Virus record (IMG/VR): IMGVR_UViG_3300046785_000036
Coordinates: 1 to 28,191 of that record
DNA length: 28,191 nt
Reading direction: 5' to 3' (one strand)
DNA from: a virus
Shown piece by piece: positions 14,445-23,360 of this stretch. The notes under the pieces were generated by a model. It did no database searches. It was given only the letters and a program-made list of their open reading frames with translations, and was not told the origin of the DNA. Numbering within the stretch: the stretch's first letter is position 1; each line of letters begins with the position of its first letter. Both the position numbers and the translations under genes were made by a program.

Positions 14445-16841
14445 ATGGCTAGATTTGGCGAGATAAACGCACAATACTTTGATGACGCAGGCGATCCTCT
14501 AAGCAGCGGTAAGATATATTTCTATGAGACAGGTACAACTACTCTCAAGGACACTTTCAGCGACATCAACCAGACTATTGCTAACACCAATCCGGTCATC
14601 TTAACCGCCGCTGGTAGGCAACCAAACATATTCTTCAGTGGTACTGCTAAGGCAATACTGGTAGACAAGAATGATGTGCAGATACTGGTCCGTGACCCGA
14701 TAGGTCAGACGGCTAGTGTATTTGGTGACGGCTGGGTAGCTACGAAGATATACAGTGCTGATGCTGTGGTATTGGGTAGCGATGGTCAATACTACCGATC
14801 TCTCGCCGCAGGCAACCAGAACAACGATCCTACATCTACGTCAGGATACTGGACGCTCCTGTACTCAGTAGAATGGAACGCCGGGATAACCTATCAAACT
14901 GGCGCAGTTGTTACTTACAACAATCTCCAGTATCAGAGTCTGCAGAACAGTAATTTAAATAACAATCCCGCCAGCGTTACAGCGTACTGGGCAAGCATAG
15001 CGTTTGCGTGGTTATCTACTCGCACCTACGCTATCCACGAGAATGTGGTAGGCACAGACGGAATTCTTTATACGTCATTACAAAACTCAAACTTAAATAA
15101 GGTTCCTGCAAGCTCATCGTCTTGGTGGGTAGGTACGTCAGCGGCAGCAGCGGCGAGTGCTACGGCGGCGGCAAGCTCAGCGACAGCAGCGGCAACATCT
15201 GCAACGTCATCCGCGACATCTGCCACAGCATCGGCCACATCTGCCACAGCATCGGCTACGTCTGCCACAGCATCTGAGACTGCAAAGGACGCATCCGTTG
15301 TTGCAAAGGATGCTGCCGTTGTGGCAAAAACTGCCGCCGAGACCGCTGAGACTAACGCAGAAACAGCCGAGACTAATGCTGAGACTGCTGAGACAAATTC
15401 TGCTGCTTCCGCTGCTGCAAGTGCTACATCTGCAGCTGCTGCTCTAGTTTCTCAGAATGCAGCAGCCTCAAGCGCTACCGCCGCTGCTTCTAGCGCGTCA
15501 TCTGCATCTGGTAGCAGCTCAACCGCGACCACTAAAGCGGCAGAGTCTGCGGCAAGCGCTGCTGCTGCGTTGGTTTCTCAAAACGCTGCAAGCACTAGCG
15601 CCTCTACAGCGACGACTCAGGCTGGGATAGCAACGACTAAGGCTGGAGAATCTGCTACCAGCGCGACAGCTAGTGCGTCATCAGCCACAGCAGCGGCAGG
15701 AAGTGCCACATCTGCAGCAGCAAGCGCCACAGCAGCGGCTGCATCCTTTGATCAATTTGACGATATTTACTTAGGAAGTAAATCGTCTGCTCCCACAGTG
15801 GATAACGATGGTAATGCACTACAGGCAGGTGCTTTATATTTCAACACTACATCTAACACGATGTTTGTCTACACAGGCTCAGCGTGGACAGAGGCTGGAT
15901 CAGCCGTCAACGGTACTGCAGAGCGTCAGGAATACACAGCAACTTCCGGTCAGACCAGCTTCAATGCTACCTATGATGTGGGATTTGTTGATGTATATCT
16001 CAATGGTTCAAGGCTTGTTCCTACGGCTGACTTCACGGCGACAAACGGTTCACAAGTAGTATTGACGGCTGGCGCAACTGCTGGCGATAACATTGGTATA
16101 GTTGCTTACGGCGCATTTAGCGTAGCTGATGTGTATACACAGGCACAAAGCAATGCTCGTTACACGCAGATAGCGAATAACTTATCTGACTTAGCGTCAG
16201 CTCCTACTGCACTGACCAACCTTGGTCTATCTGCTACGGCAGCAGAGGTAAATTTACTAGATGGCTCAAGCGCAGGAACTATTGTTAATTCTAAGGGTGT
16301 TGTTTATGGCTCCTCTGGTGAGGTTAATGCAACAACACTACAGATTGCTGGTACTTCTATCACTAGCACGGCAGCTGAACTCAACCTGCTCGATGGCTGC
16401 TCGGCTTCCACGACTGAATTGAACTACGTCGATGTAACCACCCTTGGCACTACTCAGGCATCAAAGGCGGTCACAGCAGATGCCAACGGTGTAGTCACAT
16501 TTGACAATGGCAAGGTAGAGGAAAGCACAGCAATTACCTCAAGCTCAAATGCTGCCACAATTAATTTAAGAGATGGTGATAATTTCACTCATACTCTTTC
16601 AGAGAACGTGACTTACACTTTCAGCAACCCTGCTGCAAACGGGAAAGTTAGCGCATTTACGCTGAAGGTTATTCAAGACTCTTCGGCTAGAACAATCACT
16701 TGGCCGGGCAGTGTTGATTGGGCAGCAGCTACGGCGCCTACGCTTACCGCAACTTCAGGCGGTGTTGATGTTTTTGTTTTCGTAACTTATGACGGCGGCA
16801 CAACCTACTACGGATTTACTGCTGGACAGGCGATGGGCTAA
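14445..16841 (+). CDS. Tail fibre with head-binding domain, carbohydrate-binding-like repeats and Ala/Ser/Thr stalk
   Basis: A 798-residue fibre. Residues 1-90 resemble the P22 tailspike-type head-binding domain: SSGKIYFYETGTTTLKDTFSD, ANTNPVILTAAGR, IFFSGTAKAILVDK. Residues 97-228 hold three repeats with the pattern W/Y-x-G-V-x(6)-Y-x-S-L-x(5)-NNxP-x(5)-YW, like chitin-binding-type modules. Residues 232-435 are an Ala/Ser/Thr-rich low-complexity stalk with seven-residue repeats (TSATASA, then ETAETNA), consistent with a trimeric coiled coil. The C-terminal 360 residues contain DDIYLGSKSSAPTVDNDG and later fibre-tip-like beta sequence (NLLDGSSAG, TSTAAELNLLDG). TAGGTAA (14432-14438) precedes the ATG. 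It probably binds the receptor; the specificity is unknown. Confidence 0.8.
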   Translation: MARFGEINAQYFDDAGDPLSSGKIYFYETGTTTLKDTFSDINQTIANTNPVILTAAGRQPNIFFSGTAKAILVDKNDVQILVRDPIGQTASVFGDGWVATKIYSADAVVLGSDGQYYRSLAAGNQNNDPTSTSGYWTLLYSVEWNAGITYQTGAVVTYNNLQYQSLQNSNLNNNPASVTAYWASIAFAWLSTRTYAIHENVVGTDGILYTSLQNSNLNKVPASSSSWWVGTSAAAAASATAAASSATAAATSATSSATSATASATSATASATSATASETAKDASVVAKDAAVVAKTAAETAETNAETAETNAETAETNSAASAAASATSAAAALVSQNAAASSATAAASSASSASGSSSTATTKAAESAASAAAALVSQNAASTSASTATTQAGIATTKAGESATSATASASSATAAAGSATSAAASATAAAASFDQFDDIYLGSKSSAPTVDNDGNALQAGALYFNTTSNTMFVYTGSAWTEAGSAVNGTAERQEYTATSGQTSFNATYDVGFVDVYLNGSRLVPTADFTATNGSQVVLTAGATAGDNIGIVAYGAFSVADVYTQAQSNARYTQIANNLSDLASAPTALTNLGLSATAAEVNLLDGSSAGTIVNSKGVVYGSSGEVNATTLQIAGTSITSTAAELNLLDGCSASTTELNYVDVTTLGTTQASKAVTADANGVVTFDNGKVEESTAITSSSNAATINLRDGDNFTHTLSENVTYTFSNPAANGKVSAFTLKVIQDSSARTITWPGSVDWAAATAPTLTATSGGVDVFVFVTYDGGTTYYGFTAGQAMG
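15216..15278 (+). repeat. Three tandem 21-bp repeats in the fibre stalk
   Basis: Bases 15216-15236, 15237-15257 and 15258-15278 are three near-identical 21-base units encoding the heptad TSATASA (the last ends in E). A second heptad series (ETAETNA x3) follows near 15336. Such tandem coding repeats allow the stalk to lengthen or shorten in heptad steps. Confidence 0.75.
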
Positions 16842-18787
16842 TGAGTACAGCTAACAAATTGTTTCAAGCTGCCTCTGGCGGTGCTGGTGAATCCGTTTAT
16901 GTAGAGGATGTGTTTTCCACATATCTTTACGATGGCATTAATGGCGCCGAGTTAACCATAGACAATGGAATTGCTCTTGCCGATGAAGGCGGAATGATTT
17001 GGTTAAAAACAAGGAACACCACTGATGACCATTGTTTATATGACACTGAAAGAGGTGCTGGCAAAGTCATATTTCCCGACACTACAGGCGCGCAGTTAAC
17101 TAATACAGGCGTTAAACTAGGCTTCAGGTATCCGGGTGCTACTGGTTTTCAAACAGGTATTAGCTATGGCGGGTCAGAAAACGGAGCTGGTAAAGAGATA
17201 GTCTCTTGGACATTCCGCAAGCAAAAAGGTTTTTTTTCGGTAGTTACTTGGACGGGCAGCGGTTCTAATAGAACAATAAGTCACAATTTAGACTCTGTTC
17301 CTGGTGTAATGGTTGTCAAGAGAATAAGTGATAGTGAAGGGTGGCAGGTTTATCACAGAGAGTTAGCAGCCACCGAATACTTGGAATTAAATTCTACAAA
17401 CGCTAAATCAAGTTCTAATGGTACGTTGCGTTGGAATAGCACCCGCCCTACGGCCACTGAGTTTTCTTTAGGGACGCATGATTCGGTAAATGCTAACGGC
17501 TCCACATATGTAGCCTACCTATTCGCCCACGATGACCAGCAATTCGGTGATAATAGTGATGAGTCTATTATTAAGTGTGGGAGTTTTACTGAGCCTAGTT
17601 CTGGCTCTGTGTCAATAAACTTGGGTTTTGAGCCGCAGTTTGTTTTGGCAAAGCCAAGTTCAACGTCAGGTGATTGGTATCTCTTTGATACTATGCGAGG
17701 TATGCCTGTTAGTCCCGCAACAGCAAGACTAAGTGCTAACTCTGGCGCTGCTGAAGTTGTAGCAACGTCAGCAAGTGGGCCGTGGCCCTTACCAACTGCA
17801 ACGGGATTTGATTGGAAATCTGGATTTGTTGGTAATGAAACGTGGATATACATAGCAATCCGCAGACCTATGAAGACTCCTGAAGCGGGTGCTGAGGTTT
17901 TTGCTGTTGACACAGAGGGTAGCGCAGGTAGTTTGCCGGGATATAGGTCAGGTTTTCCTGTAGATATGATTATAAGACCGGAAACAGGAGGAGGGAGTTT
18001 TCCATCTGCTGCTAGGCTTATACAAGGGTCCCAACTGGTTACTAACGGCATCAATGCTGAGACGGCTTATTCATCACTAAGCACCTTTGATTACATGAAC
18101 GGTTTTAGTGCTGTAACTGGAACAGCATCTAATAGAATAGGTTATATGTTCAAACGCGCCACAGGATTTATGGATGTGGTGGCTTATACTGGTAATGCTA
18201 CAAACGGTAGAACTATTACGCACAATCTTGGTGTTGCTCCTGAAATTATCATAACCAAAAGGCGGTCTTCGTCTGACACTTGGGCTACAGGAGTAAATTT
18301 TACTGCTTCAACTTATGATTATGTAGCTTTGCAGAGTAGTGGTCAGGCTAACAATAATGCTTACGCCTTTAGATATATGTCAAAACCAACTGCTACGTCT
18401 TACACGATAGACCAAGACAGTGCAATAAACGGCAATAATGACACATACCTTGTCTATATGTTCGCAACATTAGCGGGTGTCAGCAAGGTGGGTACTTATT
18501 CGGGTACTGGTTCTGACGTAAACGTAGACTGCGGATTTTCATCAGGTGCTAGATTTATCCTGATTAAGCGCACAGATTCCTCTGGTGGCGATTGGTACAC
18601 CTACGACAGCGTTATCCAAGGCATAGTGGCTGGTAACGACCCGTATATACTCTTAAACTCCACAGCGGCGCAAGTCACTAACACAGACTACATTGACCCG
18701 TTAAACGCAGGTTTTACAGTAACATCATCTGCTCCCGCTGCATTAAATGCTAGTGGCGGTAGTTATATCTTTTTAGCAATAGCATAG
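16841..18787 (+). CDS. Fibre/adhesin-like protein with an internally duplicated module set
   Basis: A 648-residue beta-rich protein. Two blocks repeat the same order of modules: one near residues 51-127, 130-229 and 243-341; the other near 374-439, 442-541 and 548-648. The second member of each block starts GFxxVVxxTG and has HNLxxxP and ends YxxYxFA (YVAYLFA, YLVYMFA). The third ends in WIYIAI or YIFLAIA and contains DWYxxDxxxG. I recall this YDTxRG/FLAIA style from surface proteins of marine phages, with no biochemical role known to me. It starts with a TAATG overlap with the fibre gene upstream, so it is probably a second fibre or fibre-tip component. Confidence 0.65.
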   Translation: MSTANKLFQAASGGAGESVYVEDVFSTYLYDGINGAELTIDNGIALADEGGMIWLKTRNTTDDHCLYDTERGAGKVIFPDTTGAQLTNTGVKLGFRYPGATGFQTGISYGGSENGAGKEIVSWTFRKQKGFFSVVTWTGSGSNRTISHNLDSVPGVMVVKRISDSEGWQVYHRELAATEYLELNSTNAKSSSNGTLRWNSTRPTATEFSLGTHDSVNANGSTYVAYLFAHDDQQFGDNSDESIIKCGSFTEPSSGSVSINLGFEPQFVLAKPSSTSGDWYLFDTMRGMPVSPATARLSANSGAAEVVATSASGPWPLPTATGFDWKSGFVGNETWIYIAIRRPMKTPEAGAEVFAVDTEGSAGSLPGYRSGFPVDMIIRPETGGGSFPSAARLIQGSQLVTNGINAETAYSSLSTFDYMNGFSAVTGTASNRIGYMFKRATGFMDVVAYTGNATNGRTITHNLGVAPEIIITKRRSSSDTWATGVNFTASTYDYVALQSSGQANNNAYAFRYMSKPTATSYTIDQDSAINGNNDTYLVYMFATLAGVSKVGTYSGTGSDVNVDCGFSSGARFILIKRTDSSGGDWYTYDSVIQGIVAGNDPYILLNSTAAQVTNTDYIDPLNAGFTVTSSAPAALNASGGSYIFLAIA

Positions 18788-18794
18788 GTGCAAT

Positions 18795-19292
18795 ATGGAA
18801 TTTAGAGTACGTTCAAGCGGTGAGCTAAAAACTCAAGGCGAAATCCGCAAACTCAATCCAAATGTTTCTTTGCCCAAAGTGTGGAACGAAAACGTCTACG
18901 AAGCATTGGGCATTGATCCAGTATTAGAAACACCCAAACCAGCCACTACTGGTGATTACAAATCAGTGGTGCGTGACGGCGCAGAGCAGGACGCTAAAGA
19001 TAACTGGGTCCAGAAGTGGGTAGAGCGGGATATGTTTTCCGACACTACGGAAGACGGCGTTACTACCACTAAGGCAGAACATGAGGCTGCGTATCAAGCT
19101 AGACTAGATGCTGATAAGGCTGAATCAGTGCGGTCTGAACGTGACCAAAAACTTAAAGACACAGATTGGATGGGTATGTCTGACGTTACAATGTCGGCAG
19201 AGTATGCTACTTACAGACAAGCATTACGGGACGTACCTTTGCAGGAAGGATTTCCTAACACGATTACTTGGCCTGCTGAGCCAGAGGTATAA
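18795..19292 (+). CDS. Tail (fibre) assembly chaperone-like protein
   Basis: A 165-residue acidic protein. The C-terminal 50 residues contain VRSERDQKLKDTDWMGMSD, then YRQALRDVPLQEGFP and TWPAEPEV. This ERDxxLxxTDW...YRQALRDxPxQxGFPxxxxWP pattern is that of the phage tail-assembly chaperone family I know as Phage_tail_APC. The N-terminal part (1-90) is not recognised. AGGTG (18786-18790) precedes the ATG. Its place between two fibre-like genes suggests that it helps fold, trimerise or attach one of them. Confidence 0.7.
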   Translation: MEFRVRSSGELKTQGEIRKLNPNVSLPKVWNENVYEALGIDPVLETPKPATTGDYKSVVRDGAEQDAKDNWVQKWVERDMFSDTTEDGVTTTKAEHEAAYQARLDADKAESVRSERDQKLKDTDWMGMSDVTMSAEYATYRQALRDVPLQEGFPNTITWPAEPEV

Positions 19293-19294
19293 CG

Positions 19295-21109
19295 ATGAGC
19301 AAATCAAGAGACATTGGCGATAGTGCCGCCACGATTAACTTTATTGATAGCCTGACATCTAATGCTCAGACTCAGCTAAACGCCAAGCAAGCCTCTGACG
19401 CCCAACTTACAGATATTGCAGGGCTTACACCTTCGGATAGTAACTTTATAGTAGGCAATGGAAGTAATTTCATTACTGAGTCAGGAGCAACTGCTAGAAC
19501 ATCGTTAGGTGTTTCAATAGGTTCTGACGTTCAAGCGTATGACTCTAACCTGACCAGTTTTGTCGGGACTTTCACGCTACCAACTTCAGACGGAACTGCT
19601 GACCAAGTATTAACTACTAACGGCAGCGGAACTATTGCGTTTGCAGATGCTGGAGGCGGTGGAGGTCAGCTTGATATAACTGCTGGCGAAGCATTAGCGC
19701 AAGGCGATGCTCTTTTTTACAATTCTAGTAACCAAGTTACAAAGTTAGTTACGTCAATATTAAGCACCATTAGTTTAGGCTCTGAAACGAACAGCACTCA
19801 AACTATGAGCCTGGGAAGACCGACATTATTGGTTTATGCGGGAACGAATAAATTTATAATGATGTATAGGTCAAGCGGTATTCCAAAAGCAAGAGCTATT
19901 GGCTATGACCCATCTGCTGACAATTATACGTTTGGCAGCGAGCATACAATAAACACGGGTTCAATATCCTCTAATCGCAACACAATGAAGGCCGTTTACA
20001 ACCCAAAAGCAGATACTGTCGTTCTTGTTTGGTCATCTACAGACAATTACCCACGCAAGGCAATACTTACTGTAAGTAGTAGTCTTAGTATTTCATCAAG
20101 CGCCAGTTATGCAGGAGGTTCTGGTGATGGAGGCAGTGCGTGTGATGTTGCTTGCGATCCATCTACAGGAAGAATAGCAGCAGTATTTTACGGGACCACT
20201 CAGCAAGAAAGCAGAGTCTTATGTTTTACAAACGCTTCCGGCACAACTATTACCGGAGAGCAACAAGACAACGCGACGAACGATGGTGCGGCAGGTGGCG
20301 TTAGAATTGCTTATGACAAAACAAATAATTTATTTCATGTCTTGTCGGTTTACAACAATGTTGGTTCATTAGTGAAAGTATCTTATGACGGAACAAATGC
20401 TCCGACTATAGGATCAGTAAAATCAATAACTGCTTCAGGCTCATACAACGGCGATAAAATAGACAATAATATGTACAGTAATAGCTATGCAAATATGGTA
20501 TGGCATGAAGCTACTGGTACTTTAATTATGCTGGCGGGTCCAACTTCTAGCTCTTATTATTTTGTAGCTCTTGATTACGATAATTCTGCTTATACTTATA
20601 CCAACACAATGCAATACGCTATGACAGGTTTTAATAGTAATTATTATGCCGGAGGTTACAGCGATTCTACCAACATTATTGCGCCTTTAAACGACAACAA
20701 ATTTTTTACAATTGCTGGCCCTTATACTGCTATGAATAGTTGGGATGGAACAAATATCACGCAGGTTGCTAATCAAACTGGTACTGCGGGATATAATGAT
20801 TATATGGCTTACGATCCGGGAAATTTTAGATTACATAAAGCGCGAGCTACTTCTTCAAACCTTTGGATGCGAAACACGTTAGTGGCAGGAACTAATTCTA
20901 GCTTGTTCGTTGGATTTGCGTCTGCCGCAACGTCATCTGGTGCAACTTGCACAGTAAATACCACAGGATCAATTGACCCAAACAGGACTGGCCTTACTGC
21001 TGGTACAAAATATTTTATTTCTACGCAGGGAGCCTTGGATACTACAGACACAGGCACACTAGCAGGAAAGGCTCTTACCGCAACTAAGCTACTGGTGAAT
21101 GTGACATGA
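19295..21109 (+). CDS. Third fibre-like protein
   Basis: A 604-residue beta-rich protein. The N-terminal 125 residues have typical fibre repeats: LNAKQASDAQLTDIAGL, SNFIVGNGSNFITESGATAR and TSLG. A GGGGG linker (about 121-125) leads to a region of repeated strands with YDPSADNYTF, YDKTNNLFHV, YDNSAYTYT and YDPGNFRLH, spaced as in a beta-propeller or similar fold. The C-terminus reads TGLTAGTKYFISTQGALDTT and ALTATKLLV, an ending I recall from fibre tips. AGAGGT (19283-19288) is six bases before the ATG. It is a likely receptor-binding component, though the exact role relative to the other two fibres is unclear. Confidence 0.65.
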   Translation: MSKSRDIGDSAATINFIDSLTSNAQTQLNAKQASDAQLTDIAGLTPSDSNFIVGNGSNFITESGATARTSLGVSIGSDVQAYDSNLTSFVGTFTLPTSDGTADQVLTTNGSGTIAFADAGGGGGQLDITAGEALAQGDALFYNSSNQVTKLVTSILSTISLGSETNSTQTMSLGRPTLLVYAGTNKFIMMYRSSGIPKARAIGYDPSADNYTFGSEHTINTGSISSNRNTMKAVYNPKADTVVLVWSSTDNYPRKAILTVSSSLSISSSASYAGGSGDGGSACDVACDPSTGRIAAVFYGTTQQESRVLCFTNASGTTITGEQQDNATNDGAAGGVRIAYDKTNNLFHVLSVYNNVGSLVKVSYDGTNAPTIGSVKSITASGSYNGDKIDNNMYSNSYANMVWHEATGTLIMLAGPTSSSYYFVALDYDNSAYTYTNTMQYAMTGFNSNYYAGGYSDSTNIIAPLNDNKFFTIAGPYTAMNSWDGTNITQVANQTGTAGYNDYMAYDPGNFRLHKARATSSNLWMRNTLVAGTNSSLFVGFASAATSSGATCTVNTTGSIDPNRTGLTAGTKYFISTQGALDTTDTGTLAGKALTATKLLVNVT

Positions 21110-21372
21110 AGCTACTGATACATAAAGAATCTAAAATTGTAGTCAGAATTATTAGTGATGATGACCTTGTTGATCTGCACTCAGACAGAACTCAGATATA
21201 CGGCCCGCAAAGAGAAATCATTCTTGATTTGATGTCCTCTAATGCCGAAGTCGTAACCACAACTGTGGTGCAACCAGATGATTGGGCTGCAAATGCTTAC
21301 AAGATAAACCAAGTAGAGGGACAAGATGACACTTGGGTTGCAAACAGCGATTATGTTGCTCCTGAAGATTAG
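21106..21372 (+). CDS. Small protein after fibre gene, unknown
   Basis: An 88-residue acidic protein whose ATG overlaps the stop of the fibre gene (ATGA). It begins MKLLIHKESKIVVRIISDDD and ends in a DDTWVANSDYVAPED tail. I do not recognise a family. Translational coupling to the fibre gene suggests that it acts with it, for example as a chaperone or cap; this is inference. Confidence 0.6.
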   Translation: MKLLIHKESKIVVRIISDDDLVDLHSDRTQIYGPQREIILDLMSSNAEVVTTTVVQPDDWAANAYKINQVEGQDDTWVANSDYVAPED

Positions 21373-21393
21373 GGTTGCTTAAAGGAAAAGACA

Positions 21394-21594
21394 ATGATTG
21401 CAAACGGAGAGGCAACAACCATTAAGGCAATGGTGACAGGAGTGTCTACCGTTTCTGTTTGGGGCATAAACCTAAACGTGGAGGAAGTATCTTTCTGGTT
21501 TACGATATTGGCAGATTTTGGCGTATTTGCTGGCGGCGTAACTACGGTTGTTTTAGGTGTAAAGTCTTTACGAGAAAGCCGGGAAAATAAGTGA
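21394..21594 (+). CDS. Putative holin (small membrane protein)
   Basis: A 66-residue protein. Residues about 33-56 (SFWFTILADFGVFAGGVTTVVLGV) form one clear membrane segment. The C-terminus is short and charged (KSLRESRENK), as in holins, and the N-terminal region has a weakly hydrophobic VSTVSVWGI stretch. AAGGA (21382-21386) is seven bases before the ATG. It opens the lysis block, with the lysozyme gene about 2 kb downstream. Holins are too diverse for a family call, so the evidence is size, topology and position. Confidence 0.6.
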   Translation: MIANGEATTIKAMVTGVSTVSVWGINLNVEEVSFWFTILADFGVFAGGVTTVVLGVKSLRESRENK

Positions 21595-21968
21595 GTCATT
21601 TTGTTACGCAAAGTTTATTGATGGAGCCTGTAGATAAAGGCTGGAGATTACTGTCTTCTTTTGAGTATCACAGCGATACATTGAACCAAACTATTACTGT
21701 TCCTCACGGATTCTTTACTGACCTGGCTAGTGTGCCAAGGTTAATGAGATGGCTTGTCCCAGTTGCAAATGCCAAGAATCGTAAGGCTGCAATAGTGCAC
21801 GACTACTTATGCTGTGAGGCTGTACAGAATATGTATGGCATAGACCAGAGAATGGCAGACAAGATATTCAGAGAAGCATTGGCAGTTTGTAATGTACATA
21901 CTGTAGGCCAGTGGGTTATGTGGACTCCCGTAAGAGCTTATCAGTGGACAAAAGGGTTATTGAAGTGA
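21591..21968 (+). CDS. DUF1353 family protein
   Basis: A 125-residue protein with TVPHGFFTDLASVPRL (about 37-52) and AAIVHDYLCC (about 66-75), the two signatures of DUF1353: GFxTDLASVPR and HDYL. DUF1353 proteins are common in phages near lysis or tail genes, and their activity is not known to me. The start is GTG 21591, overlapping the holin stop (GTGA), which suggests coupling. An in-frame ATG at about 21621 would remove little of the domain and is a less likely start. The C-terminal WVMWTPVRAYQWTKGLL is amphipathic and may touch the membrane. Confidence 0.75.
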   Translation: MSHFVTQSLLMEPVDKGWRLLSSFEYHSDTLNQTITVPHGFFTDLASVPRLMRWLVPVANAKNRKAAIVHDYLCCEAVQNMYGIDQRMADKIFREALAVCNVHTVGQWVMWTPVRAYQWTKGLLK

Positions 21969-22177
21969 CGTTAAGAGTTACACTTAGTTTTGTTATTCTA
22001 TTTGCTTTTACCAGCTGCGGTTCATTCAACGCGGCTGAGGTGGGGCAAAAGGCGAGAGAATTGGAAGAGTCTTTATGTCCGTTACAGACTGCTAAAAATA
22101 TAGATGCAACGGTAGACAATCTTTTATCACTTGTTCCGATAATATCTTGGAACAGAGTCTGCCAATCTGATGAGTAA
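21965..22177 (+). CDS. Short phage lipoprotein, possible o-spanin-like
   Basis: A 70-residue protein from GTG 21965, which overlaps the upstream stop (GTGA). An in-frame upstream ATG at 21911 would place the signal far inside the protein and is rejected. The N-terminus MTLRVTLSFVILFAFTSCGS is a lipoprotein signal peptide with a lipobox-like FTSC, giving a lipidated Cys near residue 18. The mature part is about 53 residues, with a helical segment and a modestly hydrophobic LLSLVPIISW. Its position between holin and lysozyme suggests an outer-membrane lysis factor (Rz1-like). No Rz partner is seen, so the spanin role is tentative. Confidence 0.55.
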   Translation: MTLRVTLSFVILFAFTSCGSFNAAEVGQKARELEESLCPLQTAKNIDATVDNLLSLVPIISWNRVCQSDE

Positions 22178-23360
22178 ACCTAGACACTGGGGCCGAGAGT
22201 CCGCTAGAGTTAAAATAGACCCGTCGATAATTCCATACGCTTCGAGCAGAAGGCAGAGAGAGGTCGTTGAGGCGGTGATCATGCACGGCTGCGACAGCAG
22301 GGCAGCTGCAGATGATTTGGGAATAGATGTGCGCGGTGTTCAAAAGCATGTATCTAACATTAGGGCGGAGGCTGCGGCTAGAGGTTACAAAGAAAATACT
22401 ACCGATATCCCTGACGGCTTTAGATTGAAGGGTAGGTCCACGCTTTTAGATGCAGATGGCAATATGAAAGTTGAGTGGATAAAGACCGAGGCCGATAAGC
22501 AGCGCCAGCTCGACATAATGAAAGATGTCACCGAGTCATTGGCTGAAAGCATTAAGCCCTGGCCGCGGGTAAAGTCTCCGAAAAATGCCAACAAAGATCT
22601 CTGCAGTGTTTACACCATTACGGACTACCACATAGGCGCATATTCGACCAATCGTGAAACCGGGGAGTCGTGGGATTTACAAATAGCTGAGGATACATTG
22701 CACCGCGGGATAAACGCTATGATGGGCGGGTGCCCGGATTCGGAGCAGGCGGTTTTTGTTCAGATGGGAGACTTCCTCCACTTTGACGGTCTGCAAGCAG
22801 TTACTCCGATGAGTAAGCATTCGCTAGACGCAAGCGGTAGATATAGTGAGCTTGTAGAGATAGCGGTAAAAACTTGCGTCAAGTCAGTAGAGATGCTGTT
22901 GCATAAGCACAAGAATGTGCACGTTGTAATGTGCGAGGGCAATCACGATATGGCTGGCTCTGTGTGGCTGCAGGCCATTATGAAAATGGCGTTTGCTAAA
23001 AATCCAAGAGTTACGATTGATGACTCCGGGATGCCATATTATCAGTTTAAGTGGGGCAACGTATTCTTAGGTTGGCACCACGGGCACTTGACGCGAATTA
23101 AGAATTTATCTGGCAAGTTTTTCTCCGAACCAGGATTCCGAAAAAATATGGCGTCCTGCAAGCATATATACATATCAACCGGACATCTCCACACAAGGGA
23201 GGTGATAGAAAGCTCTGGCGCGGTCATTGAGCGACATCCAACTTTAGCTGCGAGAGATGCCTATGGTGCTCGTGGATTTGAGCATTCACACAGGGGCGCA
23301 CTAGCAATCACTTACGACAAGGAAAGAGGTGAAATTGCCCGGGTTACCGCAACGCCGTGA
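22170..23360 (+). CDS. Metallophosphoesterase with N-terminal helix-turn-helix
   Basis: A 396-residue protein. Residues about 26-70 (SRRQREVVEAVIMHGCDSRA, then LGIDVRGVQKHVSNIRAEA) look like a helix-turn-helix of the sigma-4/LuxR type. The rest has the calcineurin-like metal-binding motifs in order: DYH (D152, H154), GD (200-201), GNHD (257-260), HHGH (303-306) and GHLH (338-341). Such enzymes hydrolyse phosphoesters using two metal ions; here the substrate could be nucleic acid, but none is known. The start overlaps the lipoprotein gene by eight bases, and the C-terminus overlaps the next gene (GTGA). HTH-phosphoesterase fusions occur in other phages as I recall, but their function is unclear. 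Confidence 0.82.
   Translation: MSKPRHWGRESARVKIDPSIIPYASSRRQREVVEAVIMHGCDSRAAADDLGIDVRGVQKHVSNIRAEAAARGYKENTTDIPDGFRLKGRSTLLDADGNMKVEWIKTEADKQRQLDIMKDVTESLAESIKPWPRVKSPKNANKDLCSVYTITDYHIGAYSTNRETGESWDLQIAEDTLHRGINAMMGGCPDSEQAVFVQMGDFLHFDGLQAVTPMSKHSLDASGRYSELVEIAVKTCVKSVEMLLHKHKNVHVVMCEGNHDMAGSVWLQAIMKMAFAKNPRVTIDDSGMPYYQFKWGNVFLGWHHGHLTRIKNLSGKFFSEPGFRKNMASCKHIYISTGHLHTREVIESSGAVIERHPTLAARDAYGARGFEHSHRGALAITYDKERGEIARVTATP

Noticed and set aside
15157-15447. 96-codon Arg/Leu/Gln-rich frame on the plus strand
   Set aside because: It is an out-of-frame reading of the Ala/Ser/Thr repeat region of the tail fibre, and the low complexity explains the open frame.
17515-18054. 179-codon open frame on the minus strand
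   Set aside because: Antisense to the fibre/adhesin gene, with no recognisable motif and no support from neighbouring minus-strand genes.
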